Source of the DNA: Phytophthora colocasiae
Lineage: Eukaryota; Oomycota; Peronosporomycetes; Peronosporales; Peronosporaceae
Reading direction: 5' to 3'
Assembly (NCBI GenBank): GCA_018806915.1
Contig: JAGKQI010000064.1
Span: 1,550,001 to 1,614,000 of the forward strand
DNA: 64,000 bases
The notes below the pieces were generated by a model. The model ran no database searches. It was not told the origin of the DNA and saw only the letters and a list, made by a program, of their open reading frames with translations. Below, one piece after another: positions 21,501-31,057 of the stretch. How positions within the stretch are numbered: the first letter of the stretch is position 1; each line of letters starts with the position of its first letter. A program made the position numbers and the translations under genes.

Positions 21501-22146
21501 TAATTCATTCCGGGCCATGTGGGCCTCACTTCGTCAGTGGCGTCGCGACTTCGAGCACCAAGTGCTAGCCGGAGCGCACAGCATTGGACTCGTGGAAAGC
21601 CCTGCTTCAATGACTCCTCTATCCGACGCGCTGGCTGTCGTAACACAACCGTATCAATGGCAGCGACGTCCGGACGAGGCACAGGAAGAGCAGCGAAGAG
21701 AGGAGCGCGAAGGTGACGAGACTACGGAGAATGTGGCTGTGTTCGGACGGCTGTGCCAGGGGTTGCCCATCGACTATTCGCTCCAGGAGAACGAGATCGA
21801 GATCGCGAACGAGTATTTATTTGCCCTGACGGCGCACGTCATTTACTGGAGCAACCGAGATGCGAGTCTGTTTGTGGCGCAGAAGCTCATCCTGGAACCA
21901 GCGATTGAGAGTTGGCCCAGCACCAGCGTCGAGGCAGCAGAGGGACAATTGACTGGTCAGATCAGCAACGGCGTCGTAGTTAGTAGTGAATATGCAGAGA
22001 ACGAGAAGCTGCGCGAGAGGGAGGAGGCAACGGCCTCGTCGGAAGTCTCATCCGGTTCGGACGGCGAGTTGGAGACCACACTGCGCCGAAGAAAGCGTAA
22101 CGCTGGCGTCCATAGGAGCATCGGAGAAGTACTGAGTGAAAAATAA
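18505..22146 (+). CDS. DDHD-domain phospholipase (PA-PLA1 family)
   Basis: Intronless, 1213 residues. The family hydrolyses phosphatidic acid and related lipids and acts at ER/Golgi or mitochondrial membranes. The catalytic part starts with LVLIVHGIGD near residue 590. The lipase nucleophile motif is SHSLG-like, here IIAHSLGS near 748. The DDHD domain spans about 915-1010, with FDVEDLFCFGSPVGLF, NIYHPYDPVAYRIEP and a following His. Between nucleophile and DDHD domain lies a basic, Ser-rich insert of about 160 residues, typical of disordered regulatory linkers. A WWE-type domain could lie in the N-terminal 400 residues but I cannot confirm it. Start at ATG 18505; the next in-frame ATG is seven codons later. 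Confidence 0.9.
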   Translation: MYHVAEMVRDARRDMAERHDGGFVWSTLSAFTPFPFLLALCGQISSSLARRAPDLVKRAAGATRDNIVDAATHTHERVVELRLTCTRTGQRLFYRVKVKVEATRLPGPLAPLQSHVAVPFLRGVEGFAQFVTSEELPELYFVAKNSMRRSFFLRHAVLPPLGAAESVVRYVVIFPSHIVFPSRAEIEDRTDLFLEGSTTRVQALVEHLYSATEVLDQHLSMVQWNILGRGPYESLSASRRSEVIRSVHQRMRIIASHYKLFEFLATIKLQNEMLYCDLQREFPDAGGVPLTPEQIAANEALTAELAEQDANAFPIWFYKKLDITSGNGQVQPSGLNGRCKSATEVNSSPNQATQSSTNTSGSGGWIEFPAHEGRRLERKYRWYQQQKKKTPGPVGPSSVVVVDEGRHEVDLEAMHMTPVYWPALEEIVVCRSRWVYAQRNYGLAPYNAEAATVLENAFVYYLGLYALEKQRLMDIEAQKPRGFFSSRASLSEAVLAARVEKDCTLSVPVEGHLVEFKGPQDIMQYKRLLAGTTPFTSKRRVYRGDPRVRADPNNLKLWKEAMECDPSTGKSLKVTEDDKDIEEEIEHLVLIVHGIGDALKTLDLINVVTLRSIIDCSTTLRELNREALRSAHFAHLNGEDVEGEAKGDGKTKHRVEFLPIEWHSKLHMEGLDQLIRDVTLPAIPKLRELANDTVLDVLFFMSPLFHQVILDEVAKEMNRVFTLIQSRHPDWMESSRSSGTKRKKVSIIAHSLGSIICFDILNHQQVYMQQPQSAPCTDEEGSIDDENAVVENGTEGENSRNDREVEVNGVPTDNLLGFDAVVMDRNLKRRSRSMSEMSNANGVWRSSPRSWHQSEQDSVRRMSPRTPATRRNGRKKPSTTSRHRKTTPKKAGKKYKMPGSTAASPSGGTGSVPLVPKLAFDVEDLFCFGSPVGLFLNVRGQKLDRDFQLPRCRRLFNIYHPYDPVAYRIEPIMNPGRAHSKAAIIRTFEGKLRFQYQLRNSFRAMWASLRQWRRDFEHQVLAGAHSIGLVESPASMTPLSDALAVVTQPYQWQRRPDEAQEEQRREEREGDETTENVAVFGRLCQGLPIDYSLQENEIEIANEYLFALTAHVIYWSNRDASLFVAQKLILEPAIESWPSTSVEAAEGQLTGQISNGVVVSSEYAENEKLREREEATASSEVSSGSDGELETTLRRRKRNAGVHRSIGEVLSEK

Positions 22147-22182
22147 GACCAGCGTTACGATGCCGAGCCAGTGCCGTAGATA

Positions 22183-23365
22183 TTGTTGACCGTGTCCGAA
22201 GCCGTAAGCGCAGCTGTGTCTCTCGTTGCAGAGCTTGAAGGTCGCAACACAGGACACGATTGCCCTTTGGACGCACCGAGACGCGTGAGCCTCATGCCAC
22301 TAATCACTGTAGCAAATCTAACTCACGCGCTTCCACCGGACGTTCGCGCCGACAAGTTACACTGTTCCGAGCGTGGAGAAAATCCTCTGATGGGGCTTCA
22401 ACGCGTGCTGCCACATTCAACAGATCCATCGGAGCAGTTTGAAGCCACCTGAGCCTGGCTGCGTCAAGTAGGTCAGCGCATCAACACTTTCAAGACTCGC
22501 CGTGTTCGCCAAGACGTCCGGTCGGCGGAGTGCTGGCGACGGATTTGCTCGGTGACGCCCCTGGTAAAGGCGCTCCGTGAGCGGCTCGACTAAAAAGCTC
22601 CTCGTTGCTGGTGACCATGTGCTCCGAATTGCTCGCCACGCCGTCAACGAGCGCGGACAGCGATTGTGCTACATAGCGGAACTCTGCCATGGAGCAATCG
22701 GCACGCCACTGCAATTGTGCACCGACCGGGATCGGCGACCTGTTGGTTGCCATCACCACCTTTGGCGGCGATCTTCCGCTGGTCGTTCTCTCGCTCTTCA
22801 AGCCGGCTTCCCTCAACTATGGTGTGATTTGAGCGAGGGACACTGTGTACGCGCGAGTGATTTAGTAGAAGTCGACCGGGTCTGCAGCGGCAAACGCAAC
22901 AGCAGAAAGAGTGGCAAGCATTTGGCCGGAGCAATGGCGAGGTCCGCTGGTCGATCTTGGTCTTGTTACTTACGCATCGTCGACGGGACGACTGGCCATA
23001 TGCGGACCTCCTCCTCGCTGCAATGGAGACCTTTACAGCGTCGGCGCCAAATTCGACGCAAAGAGTGTTGCTGTGTGGGCTGCTACCAACTCAAACAGTA
23101 CAGTACATACGTAGGGCTAAAGCAGGCGGGAAGTGGACGCGATCTATTGTCGGGAAAGCCCGAAATGGCTCACTTTGTGAGGGTCCTTCTTCCCGTTGCC
23201 TTTGACAAGCTGCAGTTCGGCGATGACGTTGTGCCCCAAGCTCCCGGCACACCACTTCCCGCAGTGTACAGCAGACGTGGGATCGAGCCATTTCTGCTAC
23301 AGTGCCGCACCGAAATGGACAGCGAAATGAGGCGGCTGAACACGGCAATGAGGCTCCATGACTGA
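22183..23365 (+). pseudogene. Probable decayed gene in several plus-strand frames
   Basis: Protein-like sequence runs along the plus strand but changes frame. Segments: 22183-22593 interrupted by TGA at 22450-22452 and ended by TAA at 22591-22593; about 22680-22825 containing GIGDLLVAITTFGGDLPLVV; 22880-23114 containing WRGPLVDLGLVTYASSTGRL; and 23164-23365 containing HFVRVLLPVAFDKLQFGDDV. A GT...CTGCAG intron (about 22828-22895) would join the second and third segments, but no splice pattern repairs the rest. GC-rich third positions favour past coding. No family recognised; a poorly spliced active gene is not excluded. Confidence 0.35.
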
Positions 23366-23390
23366 GGCAATGCAGCAAGGCACTACAGTC

Positions 23391-23545
23391 TTCTGCCTCA
23401 ATAAAGAAGCCTGAAAAACCGATAACCTTCCAAGCTGCATATCACCATTTTATGACCTGACAATATTTTTAATTTGAACTGTCTTGTCTATTTCTTATAA
23501 CCTTGCCATTTGCATGCAGACTCCAACTTCTTTATTGAGGCAGAA
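23391..23545. repeat. Perfect 19-bp inverted repeat, 117-bp spacer
   Basis: TTCTGCCTCAATAAAGAAG at 23391-23409 is the exact reverse complement of 23527-23545. Each arm contains AATAAA on one strand, so the pair could also act as opposed polyadenylation signals. The spacer is AT-rich and non-coding. Terminal inverted repeats of a small element are an equal possibility. Confidence 0.85.
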
Positions 23546-24639
23546 ACCTGTATATGTACAGCAGACAGCAATATATGTACTGTAGCTACTGGGTAGCAAG
23601 TGCATTGCTTACACTTGGCCAAAGAGTAGCCGATCAGGGCCCGTGCGTTAGATATGCGCGCTTCAACCAGGCTCGTTTTTGTCGCGACTTCTATTTATTT
23701 CTCGTGGCGATAGTTATAAAGCCGCAAATATAGTGGCAGTTTTCAAAACAGATACATTCTCTCTTTTATGACAATGCTTCTATGCTGTTCAATCGTCAGA
23801 TTAGTACTTGTACAGGCATTTAACTGTGATGTGGCTACGCGCGTTTTGAGTTGATGGGCTTGAAGAGATCCAGTAGAGGACACATCGACGGAGGGCTATC
23901 CCGATCCGACTATGAAGGCGAGGCGCGGCCAGCGTGGCGCCCAGCCGGCGGCGCCAACAGCGCAGCGATCGGCTGCAGTTGCTGTCTGCACTGCACAGCT
24001 CTGTGATCTTCGCAGCAGTTGTTGCGGCCGTTACTAGCAGGCGTTTAAGCGTCCATCGGGTATGATGGACACCGTCATCTTCTACGCGATAGACTAATAC
24101 AGTACAGTACATGTATGTACATGCTGGACTGCAAGCGCTATTACCGGTACATGTAGTCCATCGCTAAGCTCGGCAGTCGCAACCGACGCGAGAGATAGTG
24201 CCGCTACAGTCTCGTTCGATCCGGAGGTTCGTGAGCAAAGAGTGCGATGGGTGGGCGTGTGTGTGACGCGGCGGCACTGCGGCGCCGGCCCGGCCGTGGT
24301 CGCACTGCCCTTTTCTCTCGCTCGCGAGTCACGGCGTCCGTCTGTCCGCTCGGCCGGCAGGGAGGAACTTCCTCAGGAAGAGTGTCCTCCCCGGCAGCCG
24401 ATCAGTAGGAGCTGCACCAGCTGACTGGCTCCGTGATGCTCATTTCCCCTCTTTCCCTGTCGGAAGCTTGTCAACGCTCGCGCGCGCGGCGTACGGACAC
24501 AACAGGAACGAAGCCGTCTACAGTACAGTCACTGCTGTTGCCTCCCCCACCGAAGTCGATTGCGTTCCGGTGCTGAACGCCAACGAGGTCGCAGCACAGC
24601 ACCGCAAAGACAACAGACCAGACGCAGGCGGTCAGAGCC
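23546..24639. other. Intergenic region upstream of Gln-rich gene
   Basis: About 1.1 kb without a supported gene. It includes short palindromic words such as GTACATGTATGTACATG near 24107-24123 and a GC-rich stretch at 24230-24450. It should hold the promoter and 5' UTR of the following gene. Confidence 0.5.
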
Positions 24640-25992
24640 ATGGGCGTGCTTCAACTCGACCTGATGACGACAACCTGGAGGGGCAATGGAGACCAGCAGC
24701 ACCAGCGTCGCAGTGACGAGTCCGACTACACCGATAGACCTTTGACAAGATCCCATGAATCAGCCGACCCAGCCAGCGATAGCGTTCACCAGACCGGCAC
24801 CAGCTATAGCTCTAACAACGCTGGTGATGGACCTGAAAAGACTCGCGACCGCAAGAGCTGGTTTCCTCGCTTTAAATCGAATTGGTTAGGGACCTTCCGT
24901 TCCAAGCAAATGTTTCTCTGCTGTGAATGCGCGGTGGTGCCGCCAGCCAACGGCAGTACTCTCTCGACCCAGGCAGGCCGCTACAAAGGCGCCGAAGGCA
25001 AACACTGTCGTTGTGGCAAGGATCAGTGGCATCTCGCCAAATCTGTGGAGGAAACAGAGTACAACCGCCGCATGGAGATCAGCAAGGCCCTCGGTGGCAT
25101 GCGCTATGACGAGGCCGTACTACGTCTGCGAAGTATGGGTCAGTCCGAGCTCGACTTCAAGCCGTCGGAACACATAGTCAATGCCGGGTCGCCAACTCAG
25201 CCGCGCAGCACCCGAGGGTTTGCTCCGTCTTCGTCGTCGTTGTCGTCTTCAAGTGCAAACCCGCCTAAGCGCGCTCGAAGCGTGTCAAGTGGTCCGCTCC
25301 CTACGCCCACCACGCGAACGTATGCCGCACCGCAGCTCATGAAACCCGAGCTATCGACGATGCCCACCCAGGTCTATGGTTACGAGAATCCGGCGAAGCA
25401 GTACGGATCGTACACTCCGATGTACGGTAACAACGGCATGGAGTATACTTCGCAAACTGCACAACCGCAGCACACGGCTGAGTATGAGCAGCTCACACCT
25501 GCACCTTTTGGCGATGAAGAAGGTTTTGGCGAGCTGTTGCAGGGAATTCTGGAGGACGACCCGCGCGTACAGGCTGGCACGCACATGGGTCTCAATATGA
25601 ACCAGGCTAACGCGTATGGTGGTGCCCGTTACGGCTACTACACGGGTGCTCCGGGGGCAAACGGCAGTGTAGCACCACTGAAACGCACGATGAGCATGCC
25701 ATCGTACGCCATGACGCCTTCTATGATGGCCTCACCACCCCGTGAGGACGTGGAGCAGGAGTATTATGACCCGAATCGCCGGGCCAGTTTGAACCTTGGC
25801 GGGGTGAACCAGGTGCAGCAGACGTATGTTAATTACCAGCAGCAACCAGTGCAGCAGCCCCAGCAGCAAATGCTGCAACAACAATTTCCTTATCAAGAAC
25901 CTCAGCAACACCAAACGCAGCAGGTGTACAGTCGACCGCTGTCCATGACGCCGAGTAACATGGCGACCGCCACTTCAACACATGAGCTGTGA
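24640..25992 (+). CDS. Gln-rich hypothetical protein with Cys cluster
   Basis: Intronless, 450 residues from ATG 24640. Residues 85-135 hold a compact Cys-rich segment (CCECAVV, later HCRCGKDQWHL) that might bind a metal, followed by a short predicted helix (YNRRMEISKALGGMRYDEAVLRLRSMGQ). The rest is disordered: a Ser-rich stretch near 195-215 and a Gln-rich C terminus (residues 385-430). This layout is seen in transcriptional regulators and RNA-granule proteins, but no domain is recognised. A single acidic motif (FGDEEGFGELLQGILEDDPR near 295) could be an activation or binding helix. Confidence 0.7.
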   Translation: MGVLQLDLMTTTWRGNGDQQHQRRSDESDYTDRPLTRSHESADPASDSVHQTGTSYSSNNAGDGPEKTRDRKSWFPRFKSNWLGTFRSKQMFLCCECAVVPPANGSTLSTQAGRYKGAEGKHCRCGKDQWHLAKSVEETEYNRRMEISKALGGMRYDEAVLRLRSMGQSELDFKPSEHIVNAGSPTQPRSTRGFAPSSSSLSSSSANPPKRARSVSSGPLPTPTTRTYAAPQLMKPELSTMPTQVYGYENPAKQYGSYTPMYGNNGMEYTSQTAQPQHTAEYEQLTPAPFGDEEGFGELLQGILEDDPRVQAGTHMGLNMNQANAYGGARYGYYTGAPGANGSVAPLKRTMSMPSYAMTPSMMASPPREDVEQEYYDPNRRASLNLGGVNQVQQTYVNYQQQPVQQPQQQMLQQQFPYQEPQQHQTQQVYSRPLSMTPSNMATATSTHEL

Positions 25993-26114
25993 GCGGGGGA
26001 CCAGCGTATAGTAAGTAGCTAAATAGCCGAGTGGATGCCGGAACTTAAGATGTAAATGCGAGAGTGTTTGTGCGTGTGCTGTTCAACTCTAATTGTTTAA
26101 CAGGTCACTTCTAT

Positions 26115-27123
26115 CTAGGCCTTCTGGGGGACAGCTACGAACTCTCGGCTTTGAGTGAGTTTGTCGTCCGGTTCCTCTAGGAAGGTCTTCAACAGCGCAT
26201 TAAAACGTTCAGCTTCGGCCAGTATAAGATCATTGCCACCCTCAGCCAGCACTTCCAGTCGAGAGTGCATGATACGTTCGCTTAGATATTCACCGTGGAA
26301 CGCCGGCACCCACTTGTCCTGAGCTCCAGTCACCACGAGCGTCTTGCACTTGATGTACGGCAGGTGATCACAGATGAGATCACCTCCGTCCTCTCGCTCC
26401 ACCCGACGTAGCGCCTCCATCATCTCTGTAGCGACATTCAACCAGAAACGTTAGCCATGAACTCCGATTCGACCGTCGCACTAGACGAACGCACCGGCCC
26501 ATTTGTCCTGCAGATTCTCGGCGCCAAACTTGGCTTCAGCTGCCCCGCGCATCTCCTTGGGCCATGAATTCACGTCCTCATGGTCCTCCATATCCTCCAG
26601 GTCCTCATCGCTCACGAACGCCTGCAGCAGTCATTTAAGAGAACTCTCAGTCTTCAAATGCTACATCATAAATGCATCAAGTGCTGCGTACATTGCCATT
26701 CACCAGCACGAGACGTGACACGCGCTCCGGGTATTTAGAAGCCAGCGCGGCGCTCACATTAGCCCCGTGACTGCAGCCCAAGAGCGAAAACTGCTCCACT
26801 TCCAGCGCGTCGGCAGCTCGCAGCACCTCTTCAGCGTCGCGTTCCACACGCGCCTTACCGAAATCGCCTTCAGGGACACGTGAGTCCACGCCGTAAAAGT
26901 TGAAACTGTTTGTGAGCTGCGCACTGGCGAATTGCAGGCGGAAATCGCTCGCCACGGACCCAAACGTGGACGGCAGACACAGCAGTTTAGGCAGCTCCGG
27001 AGAAGCGGAAACTGGCGCCACAGCAGAGAGCGACGAGCCTGAGGCGCCTACAGACAGTTGCAAGCGTTGGAAACCTCCGGGGGCAGTGGAGAAGCGACGC
27101 AGTAGCGGACGGAGCGACGCCAT
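26115..27123 (-). CDS. BPHL-like alpha/beta hydrolase, mitochondrial, His lost
   Basis: Three exons (26692-27123, 26495-26621, 26115-26425), introns 70 and 69 bp, 289 residues. Similar along its length to valacyclovir hydrolase/BPHL: nucleophile elbow LLGCSHGANVS, then AFVSDEDLED after the strand, CKTLVVTGAQDKWVPAFHG with the catalytic Asp. The third triad member is missing: BPHL has GKHNLHL where this protein has GGNDLIL, so the His is Asn. The N terminus (MASLRPLLRRFSTAPG) is a typical mitochondrial presequence. The frame runs on upstream of the ATG at 27121-27123, but that ATG starts the presequence. Confidence 0.85.
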
Positions 27124-27231
27124 TTTCCCCAAGTAGAACTGGTACTGAAGTGCTTGGTGCTCTATTGATGGGTGGAGCGAACAGTAATGCACCGGTTTAT
27201 TGCATGTTTTTACTTGCACTACACATGATGG

Positions 27232-27616
27232 CTACGTTCTCCAGACGAGAACGGAGACGCCGGCAGCGACGCTGAAGTAGACGTACGTTTTGATCTCGTG
27301 GGTCACGTAGGCGCCGAAGGACGAGCCCACGACGCAGTTCCAGCCACGTCCGTACTCCTTTTCCATATTGCGACGTACGAACTCGGCGATGGTTGAGAAT
27401 GTTTTCTCTGACTGTAGCAGAAGCAGTATGAACCAGTTTACTAGTAGTTAGTAGTGTTCAAGCAGGTAAAGATACTCGGATCAAGTGCAGACGTACGGTC
27501 ACTTGCAGCTGGAAAGCGTCTCGGGCGGTGCTTAAAGCCTTCTCCAGCATGGCGTCCGTCATGTCCTCAGCAAACACGACAGTTTTGTAGAACTTGTCGT
27601 TGCTCTTGCCTGCCAT
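27232..27616 (-). CDS. DYNLL: Dynein light chain, LC8 type
   Basis: Two exons (27497-27616, 27232-27411) with an 85-bp intron give 99 residues, slightly longer than the usual 89. LC8 is a homodimeric hub bound to dynein intermediate chain and many other partners. Landmarks: FVRRNMEKEYGRGWNCVVGS, then SFGAYVTHEIKTYVYF, matching the LC8 beta-strand and the GxYVTHE motif. The C terminus (VSVLVWRT) is divergent from the FKSG end of animal LC8. This divergence plus the longer N terminus suggests an axonemal LC8-like paralogue. Confidence 0.92.
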
Positions 27617-28585
27617 CGCCTGTACTTAGTAGTTAATTAAGGGATGGAAGAAGACTCGCAGCTCTACAAGGCAAGTCGGCAAGGATACGCGCGTCTTTTG
27701 ATGAAAATGGTAGATCAACCGGGCTCGAAAAACCGTGAGAAAACTGAAGACAGAACCACCGACCGTTGTGCGTCGCTGAAGAATTTAACGACAGTCGATA
27801 GAAGGTTGATGCATCGGATCAGAGGTGTGTGCATGTACTTGTAGACTTGTTGACAGTCCACCCTGTCACAACTTCTACGACCTTCACTCTTGGGACACCA
27901 GTTTAGTACGTTGTTTACAAGCCCACGAATGATCATGCCCAGCACAAGGCTAAGGCTCTGGTAAAAGTCATACCTTCCAGGAATGGTTGTGCCACTCACT
28001 CGTGGTCACTCCAGTGAAGTAGGTAGCAGTGCAGTTGCTGTTGCAGATTTATTATTCCCGATTAGCGATCCTCGACTCCAGGCTGCAGACAAACCAGGAA
28101 TCAACACTACGCACAAAAACGAGCTGTCATTTTGCGAATGCGGACTAAAATCCCATGCTAACAGGAGTCAAAGTTACCTGACTAAAGGTGACGAAGATGG
28201 CTTTAAGATCGAGAATCTTGGCCCAAAACTTTGCAGAAATACATTTTAGAAAGCCACTAGCAAGGAATTCTTTCGTAGTCCGTGACCAGTAACTCTATTG
28301 CCAGTGCTGGCCACTTTTCGTTTTCGTATTTGGCATGGGATTCACGCGTGGACGACATCCTTGTCTTACAATCCCACCTGCATCTCGATCACGGAAACAG
28401 GCGAGTACAAGTCCACTATTAGGCACAATTACATCCGCTCACTGTACTTCCTCTCACTATTAGTATCCACTATTAGCGCTGCCCGACGGCGGAACGGTGC
28501 ATCTCAATTTCAGCTCACTTCCCAAACGTCCTCCGACCGCACAAGTGCCGTCCGCCACGACCCCGTTCAAGCCCAAAGCTGCATC
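27617..28585. other. Intergenic region
   Basis: Nearly 1 kb between the divergent LC8 and OvoA-like genes. Short open frames exist on both strands but have no start context, composition or splice sites that support them. I see no repeats. Confidence 0.5.
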
Positions 28586-30916
28586 ATGTTGGCCATCACG
28601 AGCTTCCCTCGCCGCTTCCCGACCGCCAGCAAGCGGCCTTTACGTCTGCCAACGCAATTGGCTCGCGCGCTCTCGTCCGCCACGTCGGACGCGTCTTCGT
28701 CTACAGTGGCGTCCGCCGTGACCGTCAATAGCACGCACCGCTTCTCTCTTCCTTCCTCTCAATTACCAACATCCTTATCGCCCGTTGGTAGTCGCTCGGT
28801 GCACTCTAAAGCTCCGTCGAGCCAATCCTCCACCTTCGCTACGTCCGCGGCCGTGCAGGACGACGAGCAGTTGACGCACCAGGACGTCTACGACGACTCA
28901 TTCCTGTTCGGTGAACGCGCCGACGACTGGTTCACTACTGCGCGCAACCCGCGCACGGACCTGACGTTCCCCGGTGTGGATCGCGCCACAGGCCGCTTGA
29001 ATGCCATCAAAATGCCCAACCTCCGCTCGTGCACACGCCAAGAAATGCTCGACTACTTCGACAATTCGTGGGCCATGACGGACGCATTGTTCGCCACACT
29101 GCAAGGTGAACGTGCGTTCATGACGGCACCACCGCACCAGCTGCGTCACCCGCTCATCTTCTACTACGGTCACCCGACTAGCTTCTTCGTCAACAAGTTC
29201 CTCGTGTCGGGCCTCATTCAGGAGCCTGTGAACCCATACTTTGAACATATCTTCGAGGTGGGCGTGGACGAGATGCGCTGGGACGACATGAGCAAGAACG
29301 AGATGCATTGGCCGCACGTAGCCGATGTACTGGATTACCGTCGTCAGGTCTACCAACTCATCCGCAGTGTCATCGAGACGCACCCGGATCTCGAACCGAA
29401 TCACGAGCAGATCACCGAGGGGAGTCCACTATGGGCACTCCAGATGGGGCTTGAACACGAGCGTATCCACCACGAAACGTCTTCCATGCTTATGTTGGAG
29501 CACCCGGTCGAGTTTTTCCAATCTACGTCGCTACTGCCGGACTACCACGAGTCACTGAAATACGACAACTCGGAGGTTGCACTGCGTCCAGTTGCTGGTG
29601 TGGACTACCCGGTCAATGAGTTCGTGGATATTCCAGCTGCAACTGTAGATATTGGTAAGCACCGCGACTTCCCGTCTTTTGGATGGGACAACGAGTACGG
29701 TCACCGTCAAGTGAATGTACCGGCGTGCCGCGCCAACAAGTTCCTAGTGTCAAACGGTGAGTACGCCGAGTTCGTGCGCGATGGAGGTTACCTCGAGCCG
29801 TCGTACTGGAGCAAATTGGGATGGGAGTGGCGATGCTTCCGCAACACAAAGTGGCCTGCCTTCTGGGTGCAGGACGGACCTTCAGGCAGCCAGCGCTTCA
29901 AGCTGCGTGTGATGTTTGATGTGGTGCCGATGCAGTGGAACTGGCCCGCTCAAGTCAACCTGCACGAGGCTGAAGCTTTCTGCAAATGGAAACAAGCCAA
30001 GCAAACGGACAAGAAGGTGGTCTACCACCTCACGACCGAGGCGGTTCATCAGCTGATGCGTGACGGCAAGGACCGTTCTGCAGATACGTCTTCGGACGAC
30101 ATTTTGACTCTACCGGAAGGTATCAACATGGCCAACGCTACTGGCAAGAACGTCAATTGGTCTCATATGTCGTTTTCGCCCGTGGACGCGCTGCCTCCGA
30201 CGGTTCAAGGCTTCCACGACGTGTTCGGCAACGCCTGGGAGTGGTGCGAGGACAAATTCTCGGCCCTTCCTGGATTCCGCGTCCATCCGTACTACGACGA
30301 CTTCAGCGAACCGTGCTTTGACGGCGAACACAACGTTATCATGGGCGGGTCATTCGCAAGTGGTGGCGACAATGGAGCGTCCAAGTTCGCTCGCTATCAC
30401 TTCCGTCCGCACTTCTTCCAGCACGCGGGTTTCCGTGTCGTGGAGCAGAAAATGGATGACGAAGGTGCCATCACCTTGGCGACGACCGACGTGAACGCTC
30501 CACCTCCGTATGTGAACGGGAACCCGTTCCGTTCGACTGAGCGCGTCGTGGTGTCTGGTGCTGGACTTGAATCGACGGATGCAACTGCAGGAACTAGTTG
30601 TCAGGGACTTTTCGAGGACCTTCGTCGGAAGAGTGAGCAAGCCCTCGAGGCATTCGTGGACTCATCGACTTCAGAAGTGGCGGGCAAACCACTTGTGGCT
30701 CGTGAAGGAACCGTTGCTGCTGCCAAACTCCGACGACAGATGAAATGTGGCGAGGTTCTGGTGGTGGTTCCCAGTGACGAGGCGACGCGGGCAGTGCTGG
30801 AAGAAAAGTTCGAGCTGCTTGCGACTGCGGAAGTGCCTGTTTTCACGCAGTTGAGTGCGACGGAAGCCCGGGTGACAGCGGAGACCGTGACGGCCTGGAA
30901 GAAGCTTCGAGACTAA
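28586..30916 (+). CDS. OvoA/EgtB-like non-haem iron sulfoxide synthase
   Basis: Intronless, 776 residues from ATG 28586, the first in-frame ATG (the frame is open upstream). The first 90 residues are Ser/Ala/Arg-rich, compatible with a mitochondrial presequence. The DinB-like iron-binding half holds HQLRHPLIFYYGH near residue 185, VGVDEMRWDDMSKNEMHWP and EHERIHHETSSML near 290, giving the three-His iron site. The FGE-like sulfatase-modifying half follows at about 350-615, with GNAWEWCEDKF. Enzymes of this class join cysteine and histidine (OvoA, ovothiol) or gamma-glutamylcysteine and hercynine (EgtB, ergothioneine). No SAM methyltransferase domain follows: the last 130 residues lack its motifs. 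Confidence 0.88.
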   Translation: MLAITSFPRRFPTASKRPLRLPTQLARALSSATSDASSSTVASAVTVNSTHRFSLPSSQLPTSLSPVGSRSVHSKAPSSQSSTFATSAAVQDDEQLTHQDVYDDSFLFGERADDWFTTARNPRTDLTFPGVDRATGRLNAIKMPNLRSCTRQEMLDYFDNSWAMTDALFATLQGERAFMTAPPHQLRHPLIFYYGHPTSFFVNKFLVSGLIQEPVNPYFEHIFEVGVDEMRWDDMSKNEMHWPHVADVLDYRRQVYQLIRSVIETHPDLEPNHEQITEGSPLWALQMGLEHERIHHETSSMLMLEHPVEFFQSTSLLPDYHESLKYDNSEVALRPVAGVDYPVNEFVDIPAATVDIGKHRDFPSFGWDNEYGHRQVNVPACRANKFLVSNGEYAEFVRDGGYLEPSYWSKLGWEWRCFRNTKWPAFWVQDGPSGSQRFKLRVMFDVVPMQWNWPAQVNLHEAEAFCKWKQAKQTDKKVVYHLTTEAVHQLMRDGKDRSADTSSDDILTLPEGINMANATGKNVNWSHMSFSPVDALPPTVQGFHDVFGNAWEWCEDKFSALPGFRVHPYYDDFSEPCFDGEHNVIMGGSFASGGDNGASKFARYHFRPHFFQHAGFRVVEQKMDDEGAITLATTDVNAPPPYVNGNPFRSTERVVVSGAGLESTDATAGTSCQGLFEDLRRKSEQALEAFVDSSTSEVAGKPLVAREGTVAAAKLRRQMKCGEVLVVVPSDEATRAVLEEKFELLATAEVPVFTQLSATEARVTAETVTAWKKLRD

Positions 30917-31057
30917 GACGGTGGGGGAGTCCAGGTACGTGTAAATGCATAAGCAAAATGAAATTGAATTGAGTTGTCTTCTCGCTGGAGCGTTCATTAG
31001 ACTTTTCTGCTGAATTCTGCACGGATACAACTAGCAGAAGACCGATTACTCGTTGAT

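Noticed and set aside
22577..23365. 262-codon plus-strand frame
   Set aside because: It starts from GTG, mixes coding-like and random stretches and crosses the better-supported segments in other frames. It is treated as part of a decayed region.
27983..28249. 88-codon plus-strand frame between LC8 and the OvoA-like gene
   Set aside because: No recognisable motif, no splice signals and not in frame with the OvoA-like gene.
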